64,000 bases of DNA from Phycisphaerae bacterium (GTDB taxonomy: Bacteria > Planctomycetota > Phycisphaerae > UBA1845 > UTPLA1): contig JAHBXN010000011.1 in assembly GCA_019636475.1 (NCBI GenBank), positions 35,637 through 99,636 of the forward strand, in the 5' to 3' direction. Position 1 is the stretch's first letter. Each line of letters begins with the position of its first letter. The translations under genes and the position numbers were made by a program. This document shows positions 26,963-35,082 of this stretch, one piece after another. The notes under the pieces were generated by a model that worked only from the letters and a program-made list of their open reading frames with translations, searched no databases and had not been told where the DNA came from.

Positions 26963-28135
26963 ATGCCGCGTTGCCCTCAATGTGGGAACAATGGAAGTAA
27001 GGTTAGGCGCGTGACGCTCGTAAGCCTGCTCCGCCCGAAGTGCAGGGAGGACATCGGGGACGACCCCTACCATGTGTGCTCCACGCCGGAATGTGGGACG
27101 GTCTACTTTGGCGCCGACGGCGCCACCGCCTTCGACAAGACCGACCTCTCTGTACGGTTCGGATTGAAGGAGACCGCACCGCCCCGTCCGGTGTGCTACT
27201 GCTTCGACCACAGCATCGAGGAAATCCACGAGGAGATACTCCAGACGGGTCTATCGACGGTGCTGGACAGCATCAAGACGGCGATGAAGGGGCCGGGTTG
27301 CCGCTGCGAATACATGAATCCGATGGGCGGCTGCTGCCTGAGGAGCGTGCAGGAAGTCGTGGAGCAGGGGTTCAGACTTGCTGGCCGCGAGGATGGGTCG
27401 GCACGACGCGGTCTCGGCGACCGCGAGGACTGCTGCGTTTCCGGTGCTGCACATAAGAAACTGACGGACAGGGCCCGCGAGGATAGCTGCCGGACATTAT
27501 CTGGCGCGCACGGCGTCGAAGTGCCCAGTCGCCGGGCGGGCGTTGTCGCGGCGGGCGGGTCGGTGCTGGCTGCGATCCTCTCGTCGGCCTGCTGCTGGCT
27601 CCCGCTGGTTCTGATCGCGTTCGGTGTGTCGGCGGCGGGCGTAGCCGGGTTCTTCGAGGCGTACCGACTCTACTTCATCACGGGCGCGCTCGTTTTCCTG
27701 AGCTTCGGGTTCTACACAGTCTACTTCCGTCGGGCAACCTGCGCTCCGGACTTCGACTGCGCGGCCCCCAACCGGAGGCTGCGTGCGGTCAACCGAATCA
27801 TGCTGTGGACGGCCACGGGCTTGGTCGGCGCGTTCGTGCTCTTCCCGAACTATGTCGGCTACCTGTTCGCGGCTCCGACATCGCAGAGTGCTCTCGCACC
27901 GGATGTACCCCTCGCCACGGCCAAGTTCCGTATCGAAGGGATGACCTGCGACGGATGCGCGACCGGGCTGCGCGCGGCGCTGGCCAAGCTCCCGAATGTG
28001 GCGTCCGTCGAGGTTGACTACCCGACCAAGACGGCGGTGGTTCGGTACGCCGCCGGCAGTCCGCGTGCCGCCGATCAGGTGGTTGAGGCAATGATTGCCG
28101 CTGGCTACGCCACCACGTTGTTGGAGCATCAATGA
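26963..28135 (+). CDS. CopZ-like / MerT-like / HMA triple fusion membrane metal transporter
   Basis: 390 residues; ATG 26963 with a GAGGAA site. Residues ~1-130 resemble the N-terminal Cys domain of Archaeoglobus-type CopZ: C-P-Q-C-G at the start, VCYCFDHSIEEI, and C-R-C-E-Y-M-N-P-M-G-G-C-C; that domain binds Zn and an Fe-S cluster in the characterised protein. Residues ~190-310 are a MerT-like three-helix transporter with the vicinal pair in helix 1 (SACCWLPLVLIAFG) and a second Cys pair later (C-A-P-D-F-D-C). Residues ~320-390 are an HMA/MerP domain with G-M-T-C-D-G-C-A. Together this would capture Hg(II) or another soft metal, move it inward and hand it over within one polypeptide. The linker between CopZ-like and MerT parts is Cys/Arg-rich and poorly ordered. 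Confidence 0.85.
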   Translation: MPRCPQCGNNGSKVRRVTLVSLLRPKCREDIGDDPYHVCSTPECGTVYFGADGATAFDKTDLSVRFGLKETAPPRPVCYCFDHSIEEIHEEILQTGLSTVLDSIKTAMKGPGCRCEYMNPMGGCCLRSVQEVVEQGFRLAGREDGSARRGLGDREDCCVSGAAHKKLTDRAREDSCRTLSGAHGVEVPSRRAGVVAAGGSVLAAILSSACCWLPLVLIAFGVSAAGVAGFFEAYRLYFITGALVFLSFGFYTVYFRRATCAPDFDCAAPNRRLRAVNRIMLWTATGLVGAFVLFPNYVGYLFAAPTSQSALAPDVPLATAKFRIEGMTCDGCATGLRAALAKLPNVASVEVDYPTKTAVVRYAAGSPRAADQVVEAMIAAGYATTLLEHQ

Positions 28136-28185
28136 AACCAAGCCGGCGCTTGGACTGATCGTGGGCTAATGCTAATCGCCGGTGA

Positions 28186-28605
28186 TTGAATGCCAATGGA
28201 CTCGCGACGTGCAATTCGACCACGGTTCTACGGCGAAGAAACGCGTCGAAATGCGTCAACCTGCAAATCCGACGAATCCCGCTAAGTAGGAGTCGAGCGG
28301 GGTATCGGCTCTACGACGATCGGACCGTGGAGCGGCTCCGATTCATCCGCTCAGCTCAAGCGATCGGGTTCGCGTTGGACGACATCCGGAGGCTGCTCGA
28401 ACTCGACGAGGCCGGTTTGAGTGCCTGCCGATCCAAAGTGCGACCGCTCTTGGAGCGCCGATTGGCTGAAATCGACCGTAAGCTGGGCGATCTAAAGCAC
28501 GTCCGATCCATGTTGGCTCGGGCATTGAATCGATGCCGCGCCTCCTCGGGCGAATGCGCGGTGCTTCGAGAATTGCGGCCCGCGAAGAAAAGGAGTCGAT
28601 CATGA
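28186..28605 (+). pseudogene. Truncated/decayed merR-like gene (N-terminal HTH damaged)
   Basis: From ~28289 the translation matches the second half of a MerR protein: R-S-R-A-G-Y-R-L-Y-D, VERLRFIRSAQAIGFALDDI, a C-R-S-K and the C-terminal L-N-R-C-R-A-S-S-G-E-C. The first ~45 residues, which should hold the helix-turn-helix, do not match in this frame. Traces (A-I-R-P-R-F-Y-G-E-E) are visible around 28210-28240 in another frame, pointing to frameshifts or a small rearrangement. The dimer and metal-loop half is about as well kept as in the intact copy at 26175. No MerR-type promoter was found upstream. Confidence 0.7.
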
Positions 28606-28901
28606 AGAAATCGAAGGTCATGATTATCACTTTGACTGGTCTGGGTTTGGCAACGCTGGGTGCAGCAAAGCTTGCCACGGCTCAGGCGGACCGCCCGGAC
28701 TGTCCGGGTAGAGTCGTCTGCCCTCGGATCGGCGAACTGGTCTGCCGCGACAAGTGCCCAACTGTGGATCACGACCGACCAGACTGCCCCGGTCGCATTG
28801 TGTGCCCGCTCACCGGGAAATTGGTTTGCAAGGATCGTTGTCCGGCGGAGCAGGACAAGTCGAATGCTAATGCGGCTGTGCCGTCGTGCTGCCGGAAGTA
28901 G
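28602..28901 (+). CDS. Small secreted Cys-rich protein with RPDCPG repeats (family B, copy 2)
   Basis: 99 residues; ATG 28602 with an AGGAG site (28591-28595) and an ATGA overlap with the merR remnant, the same arrangement as copy 1 at 26600. Signal peptide MKKSKVMIITLTGLGLATLG, cleavage near A-T-A-Q. Two RPDCPG-x-x-x-CP-x-x-G-x-x-VC-x-D-x-CP repeats and a terminal S-C-C pair follow. The two copies differ most in the signal peptide and tail, as expected from an old duplication of a merR-plus-binder unit. Likely periplasmic metal binder. Confidence 0.8.
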   Translation: MKKSKVMIITLTGLGLATLGAAKLATAQADRPDCPGRVVCPRIGELVCRDKCPTVDHDRPDCPGRIVCPLTGKLVCKDRCPAEQDKSNANAAVPSCCRK

Positions 28902-28915
28902 CTGGAGCACCGAAT

Positions 28916-29755
28916 TTAGTGGCCTGATGATTCGGAGGGCTTCGAGCGCGGGGCGACTGCCTTCAGTACCGGAGCCAACTCAGTTTCGTCGAGCCGACTA
29001 AGTACGCAATGGCAGGTGACCGGATCGGTCACATGGACAAGGCGCCAATCGCCAACCGCCACCGCATGGCCGTGGTGGTCACCGACGACACAGGGATAAT
29101 CCTTGTGCGTGCCAAACTGCTCTGGGTGGACCGTGGGATGGAAGATCGCAACGAGCAACTCGCCGGATTTCTCGTAGCGCGCGGCGACGCCGGGATTCGA
29201 ACCGAAGCGCAGGCCATATGTGTTCGATCGCTGAAAACCGCCTGGAAGCATGGCCGGCACCTCGAAGTCCAAATCGGGGGCAAAGGAACGAGCTTGACCA
29301 GGCGAAATCTCCACACCTTTGTAGAGCGTCAGGAAACGCGAAAACGCCTTCTGCGGGTCGAGCGGCAGCGCATCGAGAATCACGCCAAAGTCGATGGTTG
29401 ACGCCTGGGCCGTGCTTTCGCCCTGTCGAACGACGAAAGCGAGTCCGCCCAAGCCCACGACGAGCGCAATCATCGCTGCGATGCGAATGGCGGGCGCGGC
29501 GCGTCTGCGGGGCCTCAGTGAGACAGTACCCGATGCCTGCCCGGAAAGACGCCGATCAATTGCCGTCCAGAGTGAGGGAGGAACCTGCGTAGCGGGTCCG
29601 TCGGCAATCGCGGCGGCGAGTTCGCGCAGTGAAGCGACTTCGGCGCTGCACGAGTCGCACTGAGCAAGATGGGCTCGCAAGCGCTGTGCATCCGTGGGCG
29701 GAAGTTCATCGTCCACGTAAGGACCAAGGTTGTCTTTGATCTCAGTGCATGTCAT
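28916..29755 (-). CDS. Anti-sigma factor with zinc-finger (zf-HC2) domain
   Basis: 279 residues. The N-terminal MTCTEIKDNLGPYVDDEL and H-L-A-Q-C-D-S-C (H-x3-C-x2-C) form the ZAS/anti-sigma zinc domain. One membrane helix follows (IRIAAMIALVVGLGGLAFVV, ~90-110), then a periplasmic domain of ~160 residues with H-H-G-H and a C-H-C pair (DPVTCHCVLSRL) that might sense redox or metal. It overlaps the sigma gene by 4 bp (ATGA) and is its probable partner, holding the sigma factor at the membrane until a signal arrives. Confidence 0.88.
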   Translation of the reverse strand: MTCTEIKDNLGPYVDDELPPTDAQRLRAHLAQCDSCSAEVASLRELAAAIADGPATQVPPSLWTAIDRRLSGQASGTVSLRPRRRAAPAIRIAAMIALVVGLGGLAFVVRQGESTAQASTIDFGVILDALPLDPQKAFSRFLTLYKGVEISPGQARSFAPDLDFEVPAMLPGGFQRSNTYGLRFGSNPGVAARYEKSGELLVAIFHPTVHPEQFGTHKDYPCVVGDHHGHAVAVGDWRLVHVTDPVTCHCVLSRLDETELAPVLKAVAPRSKPSESSGH

Positions 29756-30570
29756 GGCCGTTCACCGCCCGCGGCGCGACGCTTGGCACCGAATTCTTGT
29801 GTTTCCCGGTCACCAGCGTCGACGCCGGTCAATCGAAGATGCCCACTTCCATCATTTTGATGCGCAGGAGCCCGGGTTCCTTCCCTAAAAGAATAGCCGT
29901 CCGTCAATGCCTCCCTGAGGCGTTGCCGTGCCCTGGAGAGGCGTGAGGCGACGGTCCCTTCCGCGCACTCCAGCAGTTCCCCGATTGCCCGGTAATCATG
30001 TCCCTGGTCATACCGTAGAAATAGGATCAACCGGTCCTCTTCCGAGAGCTGGTCGAGTGCCGTCTGCACGTCGAGCTGCTCGTCCTGTCCCAACACGTAA
30101 GCGGACCGGGCCTCGTCCCGGCGGGCGGACGAATTCAGGTGGCGATTCTGGGTTTGTCGGCGGCGAAGGAATGCGAGGGTCTCGTTCACCGCGATTCGGT
30201 GAATCCACGTGGCGAGTGAGCACTCGGCGCGAAACTCGTCAATCCGAGTCAAGACCCGAACGTAAACCTCCTGCGTGAGGTCAAAGGCATCGTCGGCGTT
30301 CCTGACCATGCGGAAGATGAGGCGGTATACCCGCTCAACCGTCTGGTCGTAGAGCCGCCGCTGAGCGCTGCGGTCCATCGCTCGACATGCTGTGATGAGT
30401 TGCCGTTCGTCCACCGCGTTCGCCTTGCTACCTGGTCGGAGTCTGTCCCGCTGGACCGCGTATCGGGTAGCATAAGTCCTCTTACTCCAAGATGATAGCC
30501 CAAAGGCCAGCGCCGGCGACGGCGATTTGGGTGGTGCCGCAGATGCTTGGGCGGTTGCGGTATGCGACAT
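29752..30570 (-). CDS. ECF-type RNA polymerase sigma factor
   Basis: 272 residues. Region 2 is visible (YDQTVERVYRLIFRMVRNADDAFDLTQEV), with the polymerase-binding D-A-F-D-L-T-Q-E-V-Y and the -10-reading stretch W-I-H-R-I-A-V-N. Region 4 (LSEEDRLILFLRYDQG; IGELLECAEGTVASRLSRAR) would read the -35 element. The ~50-residue Ser/Pro/Ala N-terminal extension before VDERQLITACRAM and the ~40-residue C-terminal tail are not part of the family core, and an internal start (GTG/ATG near residue 50-65) is possible. Overlap with the anti-sigma gene and the phosphatase upstream indicates one minus-strand operon. Confidence 0.88.
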   Translation of the reverse strand: MSHTATAQASAAPPKSPSPALAFGLSSWSKRTYATRYAVQRDRLRPGSKANAVDERQLITACRAMDRSAQRRLYDQTVERVYRLIFRMVRNADDAFDLTQEVYVRVLTRIDEFRAECSLATWIHRIAVNETLAFLRRRQTQNRHLNSSARRDEARSAYVLGQDEQLDVQTALDQLSEEDRLILFLRYDQGHDYRAIGELLECAEGTVASRLSRARQRLREALTDGYSFREGTRAPAHQNDGSGHLRLTGVDAGDRETQEFGAKRRAAGGERP

Positions 30571-30588
30571 GAGCTGGTGAGCCTCGAA

Positions 30589-32079
30589 TCAGTCTCGTTG
30601 AAGGATGACAAGCGTCACGTCATCGCCGAACGCAGATGACCCCTGAAATTCCTGTGCCTTCGCGATGATGTGGCTGACCTGTTCTTCCGGTGAGAGTTGC
30701 CGGGTAGTTTGCACGAGTTGAAGCAACCGCTCCCGGCCGAAAGGCACGCCTCCCGCGTCAAACAACTCGTGCAATCCATCCGTGTACAGTATCAGCCGGT
30801 CTTGAGGCCGAAACGGCACGCTACCGGATTGATAGCCTTCACCCGGTGAAATCCCGAGCGGCAGGCCCTCAGTTTCAAGAAGGTCCACGGAACCGTCCAG
30901 ATGAAGCAGGATCGCGGCATCGTGACCGGCTTTGGAGAATTGAATGTTCTGGTGGTCTGGTTCGACTCGGACGACAAAGCATGTGGCAAAGTCCCCCGCA
31001 TCGGACACCGCTTGAAGCTGCCGATTCGTTCTTGAAAGCAGGTCATCGAGGCCGGACGTGCCGTTTATCTCGTAACGCAGCACGGTGCGGAGAAGGGCGG
31101 TGTAGAGAGCGGCGGGCACGCCGTGTCCCGCAACGTCGATCACCGCCAGAACGACGGATCCGTCGGGGAGTTCCACGCAATCGAACAAGTCGCCGGCTAC
31201 ACTTGTCGTGGGCAGAAAAGCTGAAAAGAGGCTCAGGCCGTGCAGTCGGGTCTCACGCGGTGGCAAGAGACGTTGTTGGATTTTGCGGGCGCGCTCCATC
31301 TCTGCCCTGCGGGTGTTTTCGACCCGGCCTAGAGACTGTGCCATCGCGTTGATTCCCCTCGCAAGGAACTGAACTTCGGCACTACCCACACCATCCGCCC
31401 GGGTTTGGAATCGTCCTCGGCCGACCTCGTCGACAACGGCTACAAGTTGCCTGAGAGGGCGGCGAATCCAGAACCATAGGCCGACGCCGGTTGCCACGAA
31501 AATCAGGAGTGTGAGGGCACCAACGCCGAAAAGCCGGCCGATAGCCCGCGACCGCAGCAATCGCAGCATCGGATCCAGGGACTGCGCGACAACGATTGAT
31601 CGGCCGCCCCGTGTCGCAGCGGTTGCCACAAGGTAGACGGCGTTCCGGTGCTTGAATTCCGCCGACGGATTCGGCCCACGAACGGCCGCAATCATCTCCC
31701 CTTCGAGGTCAGGATCCGCCCTGGCATGGGCTCGGAGCGGGACCGTTCCGCTCGGGTCGAGCACCAGAATGTGGTGTCCCGGTGACGCAGCAGAGCTCAT
31801 CTGCGTGCAAAAATCGTCGAGGAAAGGTTGAAAGTCGTCCGGGTTTCCGAAGCGAGATCGGGCAACGCCGAGCACGTCCGCTTCCTCCTTGAGCTTCTCG
31901 TATTCCTGTGAGAGTAGCGCCCGACGCTCATGTCTGAAGTCGATGAACTCGGCCGAACCGAGCACCAAGATGGCGGTTGTGTTGATTAACATCGCGATTC
32001 GGAACGCAAGCGTGTTCCAGAAACGCGGAGGCCGCGACGGCATGTCCGCTGGGTCGTTAGCGCCGTCAGCACCAGTCAT
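30589..32079 (-). CDS. Membrane-bound SpoIIE-family PP2C phosphatase with HAMP domain
   Basis: 496 residues from the ATG at 32079 (GGAG upstream); the frame is open further to 32220 but that part looks non-coding. One membrane helix (LAFRIAMLINTTAILVLG), a ~130-residue periplasmic sensor, a second helix (FGVGALTLLIFVATGVGLWFW), a HAMP linker (RRPLRQLVAVVDEVGRG), then a SpoIIE phosphatase: RARKIQQRLLPP, S-V-A-G-D-L-F-D, V-I-D-V-A-G-H-G-V-P-A-A, L-Y-T-D-G, and G-D-D-V-T-L. The Asp residues in these motifs bind the two catalytic metals. Family members dephosphorylate STAS anti-anti-sigma proteins; no such partner is in the window. The gene lies just upstream of the ECF sigma gene. Confidence 0.9.
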   Translation of the reverse strand: MTGADGANDPADMPSRPPRFWNTLAFRIAMLINTTAILVLGSAEFIDFRHERRALLSQEYEKLKEEADVLGVARSRFGNPDDFQPFLDDFCTQMSSAASPGHHILVLDPSGTVPLRAHARADPDLEGEMIAAVRGPNPSAEFKHRNAVYLVATAATRGGRSIVVAQSLDPMLRLLRSRAIGRLFGVGALTLLIFVATGVGLWFWIRRPLRQLVAVVDEVGRGRFQTRADGVGSAEVQFLARGINAMAQSLGRVENTRRAEMERARKIQQRLLPPRETRLHGLSLFSAFLPTTSVAGDLFDCVELPDGSVVLAVIDVAGHGVPAALYTALLRTVLRYEINGTSGLDDLLSRTNRQLQAVSDAGDFATCFVVRVEPDHQNIQFSKAGHDAAILLHLDGSVDLLETEGLPLGISPGEGYQSGSVPFRPQDRLILYTDGLHELFDAGGVPFGRERLLQLVQTTRQLSPEEQVSHIIAKAQEFQGSSAFGDDVTLVILQRD

Positions 32080-32372
32080 GAAGTCTCCACGGCTTCGGGC
32101 AAACCGCGCCGAACGGGCTCGCCGGGCACAGTAGTTCTCCTTCGTATTGGATGCGCCAGTCCCGTATTTCCTTCCGCAACACCGTCGATTCTCAGCCGGT
32201 TCGGCGTTCTCGGGACTCAAATTGCAGCGGCGAGCACCGGGGCCGGAACCCGTTTCCGACGGACAGGGAAACCGTTGGGATCGAGAAAGTGCCGTTCCCC
32301 CTCGGGCTGAACGGCAAGGTAGCCGCTCCTCGCGGGAAGGACCGAACGCGATGGCGCATCAAAACTGGTTGA
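32080..32372. promoter_or_regulatory. Divergent intergenic region (phosphatase/sigma operon versus HD-GYP gene)
   Basis: 293 bases separate the minus-strand phosphatase start from the plus-strand HD-GYP start, so promoters for both should lie here. No canonical -35/-10 pair or clear operator dyad was identified. Short frames in this stretch are not convincing genes. Confidence 0.4.
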
Positions 32373-33362
32373 ATGACGATGAATGAACACGCATCGACGA
32401 ATCTGCTCCCCGTCGCGGCGGGACGGCACCGGGTGCTGACCGTCGCCTTGCTGATTCTGATCGTGGCAGCAGGACATTGGTGGACGCCTCGCGGCGAAAG
32501 CCACTTCCTGGTTCTTCACGTCTTAATGCGAAAGCTCTTCATTCTGCCGGTGCTGCTTGCCGCGATCTGGTTCGACTTTCGCGGTGCCGCAATCTCCGCC
32601 GCGGCGGTCATGCTGGTCTATCTGCCGCATGTCATCTTGCAGTGGGCCGGGCATGCGGAGGAGAACGTCAACCAGATCGGTGAGATGGCCACGGTATGGA
32701 TCGTGGCCGGGATCGCGGGAGTGCTCGTACGTCGCGAAAAGTCGGCGCTCAAGGCAAGGGCCCAAGCGTACTACGGAGCGGTGCGAGCGCTGGTAGCGGC
32801 CCTGGACACGCGCGAACACGATACGGGGCTGCACTCCGAACGCGTTTGCTCCTTCGCCCTGCGGATCGCGACGGAGTTGAAACTGGCGGATTCCGAACTC
32901 CGTGCGCTGGAACTCGGAGCATTGTTGCACGACATCGGAAAAATCGGCGTCCCCGATGCGATCCTCCTCAAACCGGGCGGCTTGTCCGATGACGAGTGGC
33001 GGCAGATGCGCGAACATCCGGAGCTGGGGGCACGAATCCTGAGCGCGACTCCCTTCCTGGAAGAAGCCGTCGTCGTTGTAAGGTCTCATCACGAACGGTT
33101 TGACGGAAGCGGATATCCATGTGGACTGGCGGGCGATCAGATTCCCCTGCTCGCCAGAGTATTCGCGGTCGCCGACGTGTTTGATGCGATCACGTCGAAG
33201 CGACCGTATCACGAGGCGCTTTCAGACGCCGTCGCTGTTCAGGAGATCGAAGAAAGTGCTGGCAGCCATTTCGACCCGCGGGTCGTGGAGGCGTTCCGGA
33301 GTGTCCCCGAGACCGAATGGCGCGAACTTCGGGAGCGTGTGTCGGCGGAATCCGGCGAGTGA
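32373..33362 (+). CDS. Membrane HD-GYP domain protein (c-di-GMP phosphodiesterase-like)
   Basis: 329 residues. Three to four N-terminal membrane helices (LTVALLILIVAAGHWW; LFILPVLLAAIWFDF; GAAISAAAVMLVYLPHVIL; WIVAGIAGVLV) are followed by a cytoplasmic HD-GYP domain. All hallmark motifs are present: H-S-E-R-V, L-L-H-D-I-G-K-I-G (~residue 187), H-P-E-L-G, H-H-E-R-F-D-G-S-G-Y-P (~239), and D-V-F-D-A-I-T-S-K-R-P-Y. Members hydrolyse cyclic di-GMP using a two- or three-metal centre. It is transcribed away from the sigma/phosphatase operon. The start MTMNEHAS has only a weak ribosome site. Confidence 0.9.
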   Translation: MTMNEHASTNLLPVAAGRHRVLTVALLILIVAAGHWWTPRGESHFLVLHVLMRKLFILPVLLAAIWFDFRGAAISAAAVMLVYLPHVILQWAGHAEENVNQIGEMATVWIVAGIAGVLVRREKSALKARAQAYYGAVRALVAALDTREHDTGLHSERVCSFALRIATELKLADSELRALELGALLHDIGKIGVPDAILLKPGGLSDDEWRQMREHPELGARILSATPFLEEAVVVVRSHHERFDGSGYPCGLAGDQIPLLARVFAVADVFDAITSKRPYHEALSDAVAVQEIEESAGSHFDPRVVEAFRSVPETEWRELRERVSAESGE

Positions 33363-33629
33363 GTACCGTCCGCCAGCGAATTGAAGGACGCTTGCCCAAG
33401 AGCAGGGTAAACGCCGGTGTCAGAAGTGGTTATGGAGTGGGTCGTGCTTGCTCAAGCAGCAATGGCGGGGCGCGCGGCGCCGGTCCAGGGCCAGCGAACC
33501 GACAGGCCGTGGCCCATCGGCTGAACACCGAATTCTGCAGAATACGCGAGGGAAGGAACCGCGGCCCTCGCGCATCCAACGTTGAGAATGGTGGCCAACG
33601 TTCACCATCGATTCGCTGGAGACCTGCCC
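33363..33629 (+). other. Intergenic region with hairpin before the redox/methylation cluster
   Basis: 267 bases, no gene accepted. CGCGAGGG (33545-33552) pairs perfectly with CCCTCGCG (33565-33572) around a 12-base loop, 57 bp before the gene at 33630. It lacks a T-tract. It may be a structured leader or operator. Confidence 0.3.
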
Positions 33630-34208
33630 ATGATCGCTCGAACAATCGCATGCGGGCTTTTGCTCTTGATCGCTGGGTGCAGGGCTTCGCAGCCTTCGCG
33701 CGGTTGGCTGACCGGAGCTGAAAACGGCAAACCCTATCCAGACTTCGTGTACGTGGATGATAACGGAACACAACGCTCTCTCCGCAACCTCACCGGCGAC
33801 TTCACGGTTCTCGCCTTCACGCAATGCGTCCAGGATACCCACGGCCCTGCGGCAGCCGCGCTTCAGCAGATTGTCTCAGAAAATGCGGGAACACCGTTCG
33901 TCCGGGTTGTCGGAGTGGATGTGCATTGGTTCGACGGTCAGTGCGATCACGGCCATTGCCACCTCGTGCAGGACCAGCGGAATCTCTTCAGCATCTGCGA
34001 TGCGACCGGAGCGGTGCGGCGCCTTTACGGCGTCAACGGGGACAATGCCGCGGTCGTCATCGGCCCGGATGGCCGGGTCATTCGAGTCGCACTCGAAGTT
34101 GGAAATGAGGAGTTTCGAGCCGAACTCCGAAGCATGATCGTGGACGAGTCGAATCGGCGCGCAGAGGAGTTGGCACAGGAGTACGAGAACATCTCACTGG
34201 GAGGATGA
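33630..34208 (+). CDS. Thioredoxin-fold (SCO/redoxin-like) lipoprotein
   Basis: 192 residues from ATG 33630 (GGAG at 33619). Signal and lipobox L-I-A-G-C (Cys16). The body follows the SCO1/redoxin pattern: P-D-F-V-Y-V-D-D-N-G, L-T-G-D-F-T-V-L-A-F-T-Q-C, a V-G-V-D-V-H-W-F strand, and N-A-A-V-V-I-G-P-D-G-R-V. The canonical C-x3-C active site is reduced to a single Cys in the T-Q-C region, while a second Cys/His group (Q-C-D-H-G-H-C-H-L) appears after the next strand and could bind copper. A copper-handling or peroxide role in the periplasm is likely; the altered active site makes enzymatic thiol exchange uncertain. Confidence 0.7.
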   Translation: MIARTIACGLLLLIAGCRASQPSRGWLTGAENGKPYPDFVYVDDNGTQRSLRNLTGDFTVLAFTQCVQDTHGPAAAALQQIVSENAGTPFVRVVGVDVHWFDGQCDHGHCHLVQDQRNLFSICDATGAVRRLYGVNGDNAAVVIGPDGRVIRVALEVGNEEFRAELRSMIVDESNRRAEELAQEYENISLGG

Positions 34209-34279
34209 CCATCCCCGAGATTGCCAAGGTCGGCAAATCAGCGGAATCAATGAAGCAAGGTCATTAGAAGGAGCTGCTC

Positions 34280-34588
34280 ATGAGCACAAGAACGCAACAA
34301 TCGTCAGGCGTGAAGCCGGTTGAGTTCGAATGTGACGCACCATCGGCCGAAACCGTGATACTCGTCGGAACTTTCAACGATTGGAATCCGGCGGAAACGC
34401 CCATGAAGAAGAATGAAACGGGAAAGTGGACAGCGACACTAGAGCTTGCTCCGGGCCAATACGAATACAAGTTTGTGGTGAATGGCTGCTGGTGTTGCGA
34501 GCCGGGCGAACCGGACGCCTGTTGTGGCGGCCCTGATCGCGTACCCAACCTTCACGGCACGATGAACCGCGTGATTCGTGTGAAGTGA
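34280..34588 (+). CDS. CBM48/AMPK-type glycogen-binding-like E-set domain protein with Cys-rich loop
   Basis: 102 residues; ATG 34280 with an AAGGAGCTGC site. The sequence follows the isoamylase-N/AMPK-beta domain: VEFECDAPSAETVILVGTFN, D-W-N-P, the W-T-A-T-L-E-L-A-P-G-Q-Y-E-Y-K-F-V-V-N-G core and closing R-V-I-R-V-K. The usual W-x-x-D-P loop after the V-N-G turn is replaced by C-W-C-C-E-P-G-E-P-D-A-C-C-G-G, with five Cys in 16 residues, which looks like a grafted metal or disulphide loop. No signal peptide. The next gene overlaps by GTGA. Confidence 0.75.
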   Translation: MSTRTQQSSGVKPVEFECDAPSAETVILVGTFNDWNPAETPMKKNETGKWTATLELAPGQYEYKFVVNGCWCCEPGEPDACCGGPDRVPNLHGTMNRVIRVK

Positions 34589-35082
34589 GTATGACAACCC
34601 GTAATCCTCTTCGACCCGTTGGTCAAGGCACGCGCCACGTACGCCGCACAGTTGTTTCACCGGATCCTCGTGATCCGGCCTTCGGGTTCTGGAGCTGGTT
34701 CCACGTCGGCGATGCGGTTTTTCTAGCAGCGGTGGGAGCGGAATCTGGCGTCGTGATGCAGTGGCTTCATCAATTGGCGTGGAATTTTCTCGTCCTTTCG
34801 CTTCTCGGCATGGCGGCGGCGATGGGTATTCAGATGCTTATGGCCTTTGGCTTGTCGCCGTTGCTGGGCTCGATCGAGACGATGGCGCCTTCGATGGTCG
34901 TGGCGATGATCGTTCCGATGCTCGTTGATGTTGCCGAAGTCAGTGGCTGGATGTTCGGGCGCTCCGATGCTGCGGCCCTTGGAGCGGCGTCCGGGTTCCT
35001 GTTTTTTGTCTATTTCGAATGGTACGGGGCCATTTTTCGACGCCGATTGGCGCGAGCATGGCCAGCGAAAGCAGTCAAGTGA
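34585..35082 (+). CDS. Multi-TM membrane protein of unknown function
   Basis: 165 residues starting GTG 34585, overlapping the previous TGA; ATG 34591 is an alternative start. After a basic hydrophilic stretch of ~30 residues come three or four hydrophobic segments (WNFLVLSLLGMAAAMGIQMLM; MVVAMIVPMLVDVAEVSGW; AAASGFLFFVYFEWYGAIF-like), ending with a basic tail. No family signature is visible to me. It is coupled to genes on both sides (GTGA and TGATG overlaps), so it works with the glycogen-domain protein and the methyltransferase in one transcript. Confidence 0.65.
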   Translation: MSMTTRNPLRPVGQGTRHVRRTVVSPDPRDPAFGFWSWFHVGDAVFLAAVGAESGVVMQWLHQLAWNFLVLSLLGMAAAMGIQMLMAFGLSPLLGSIETMAPSMVVAMIVPMLVDVAEVSGWMFGRSDAAALGAASGFLFFVYFEWYGAIFRRRLARAWPAKAVK

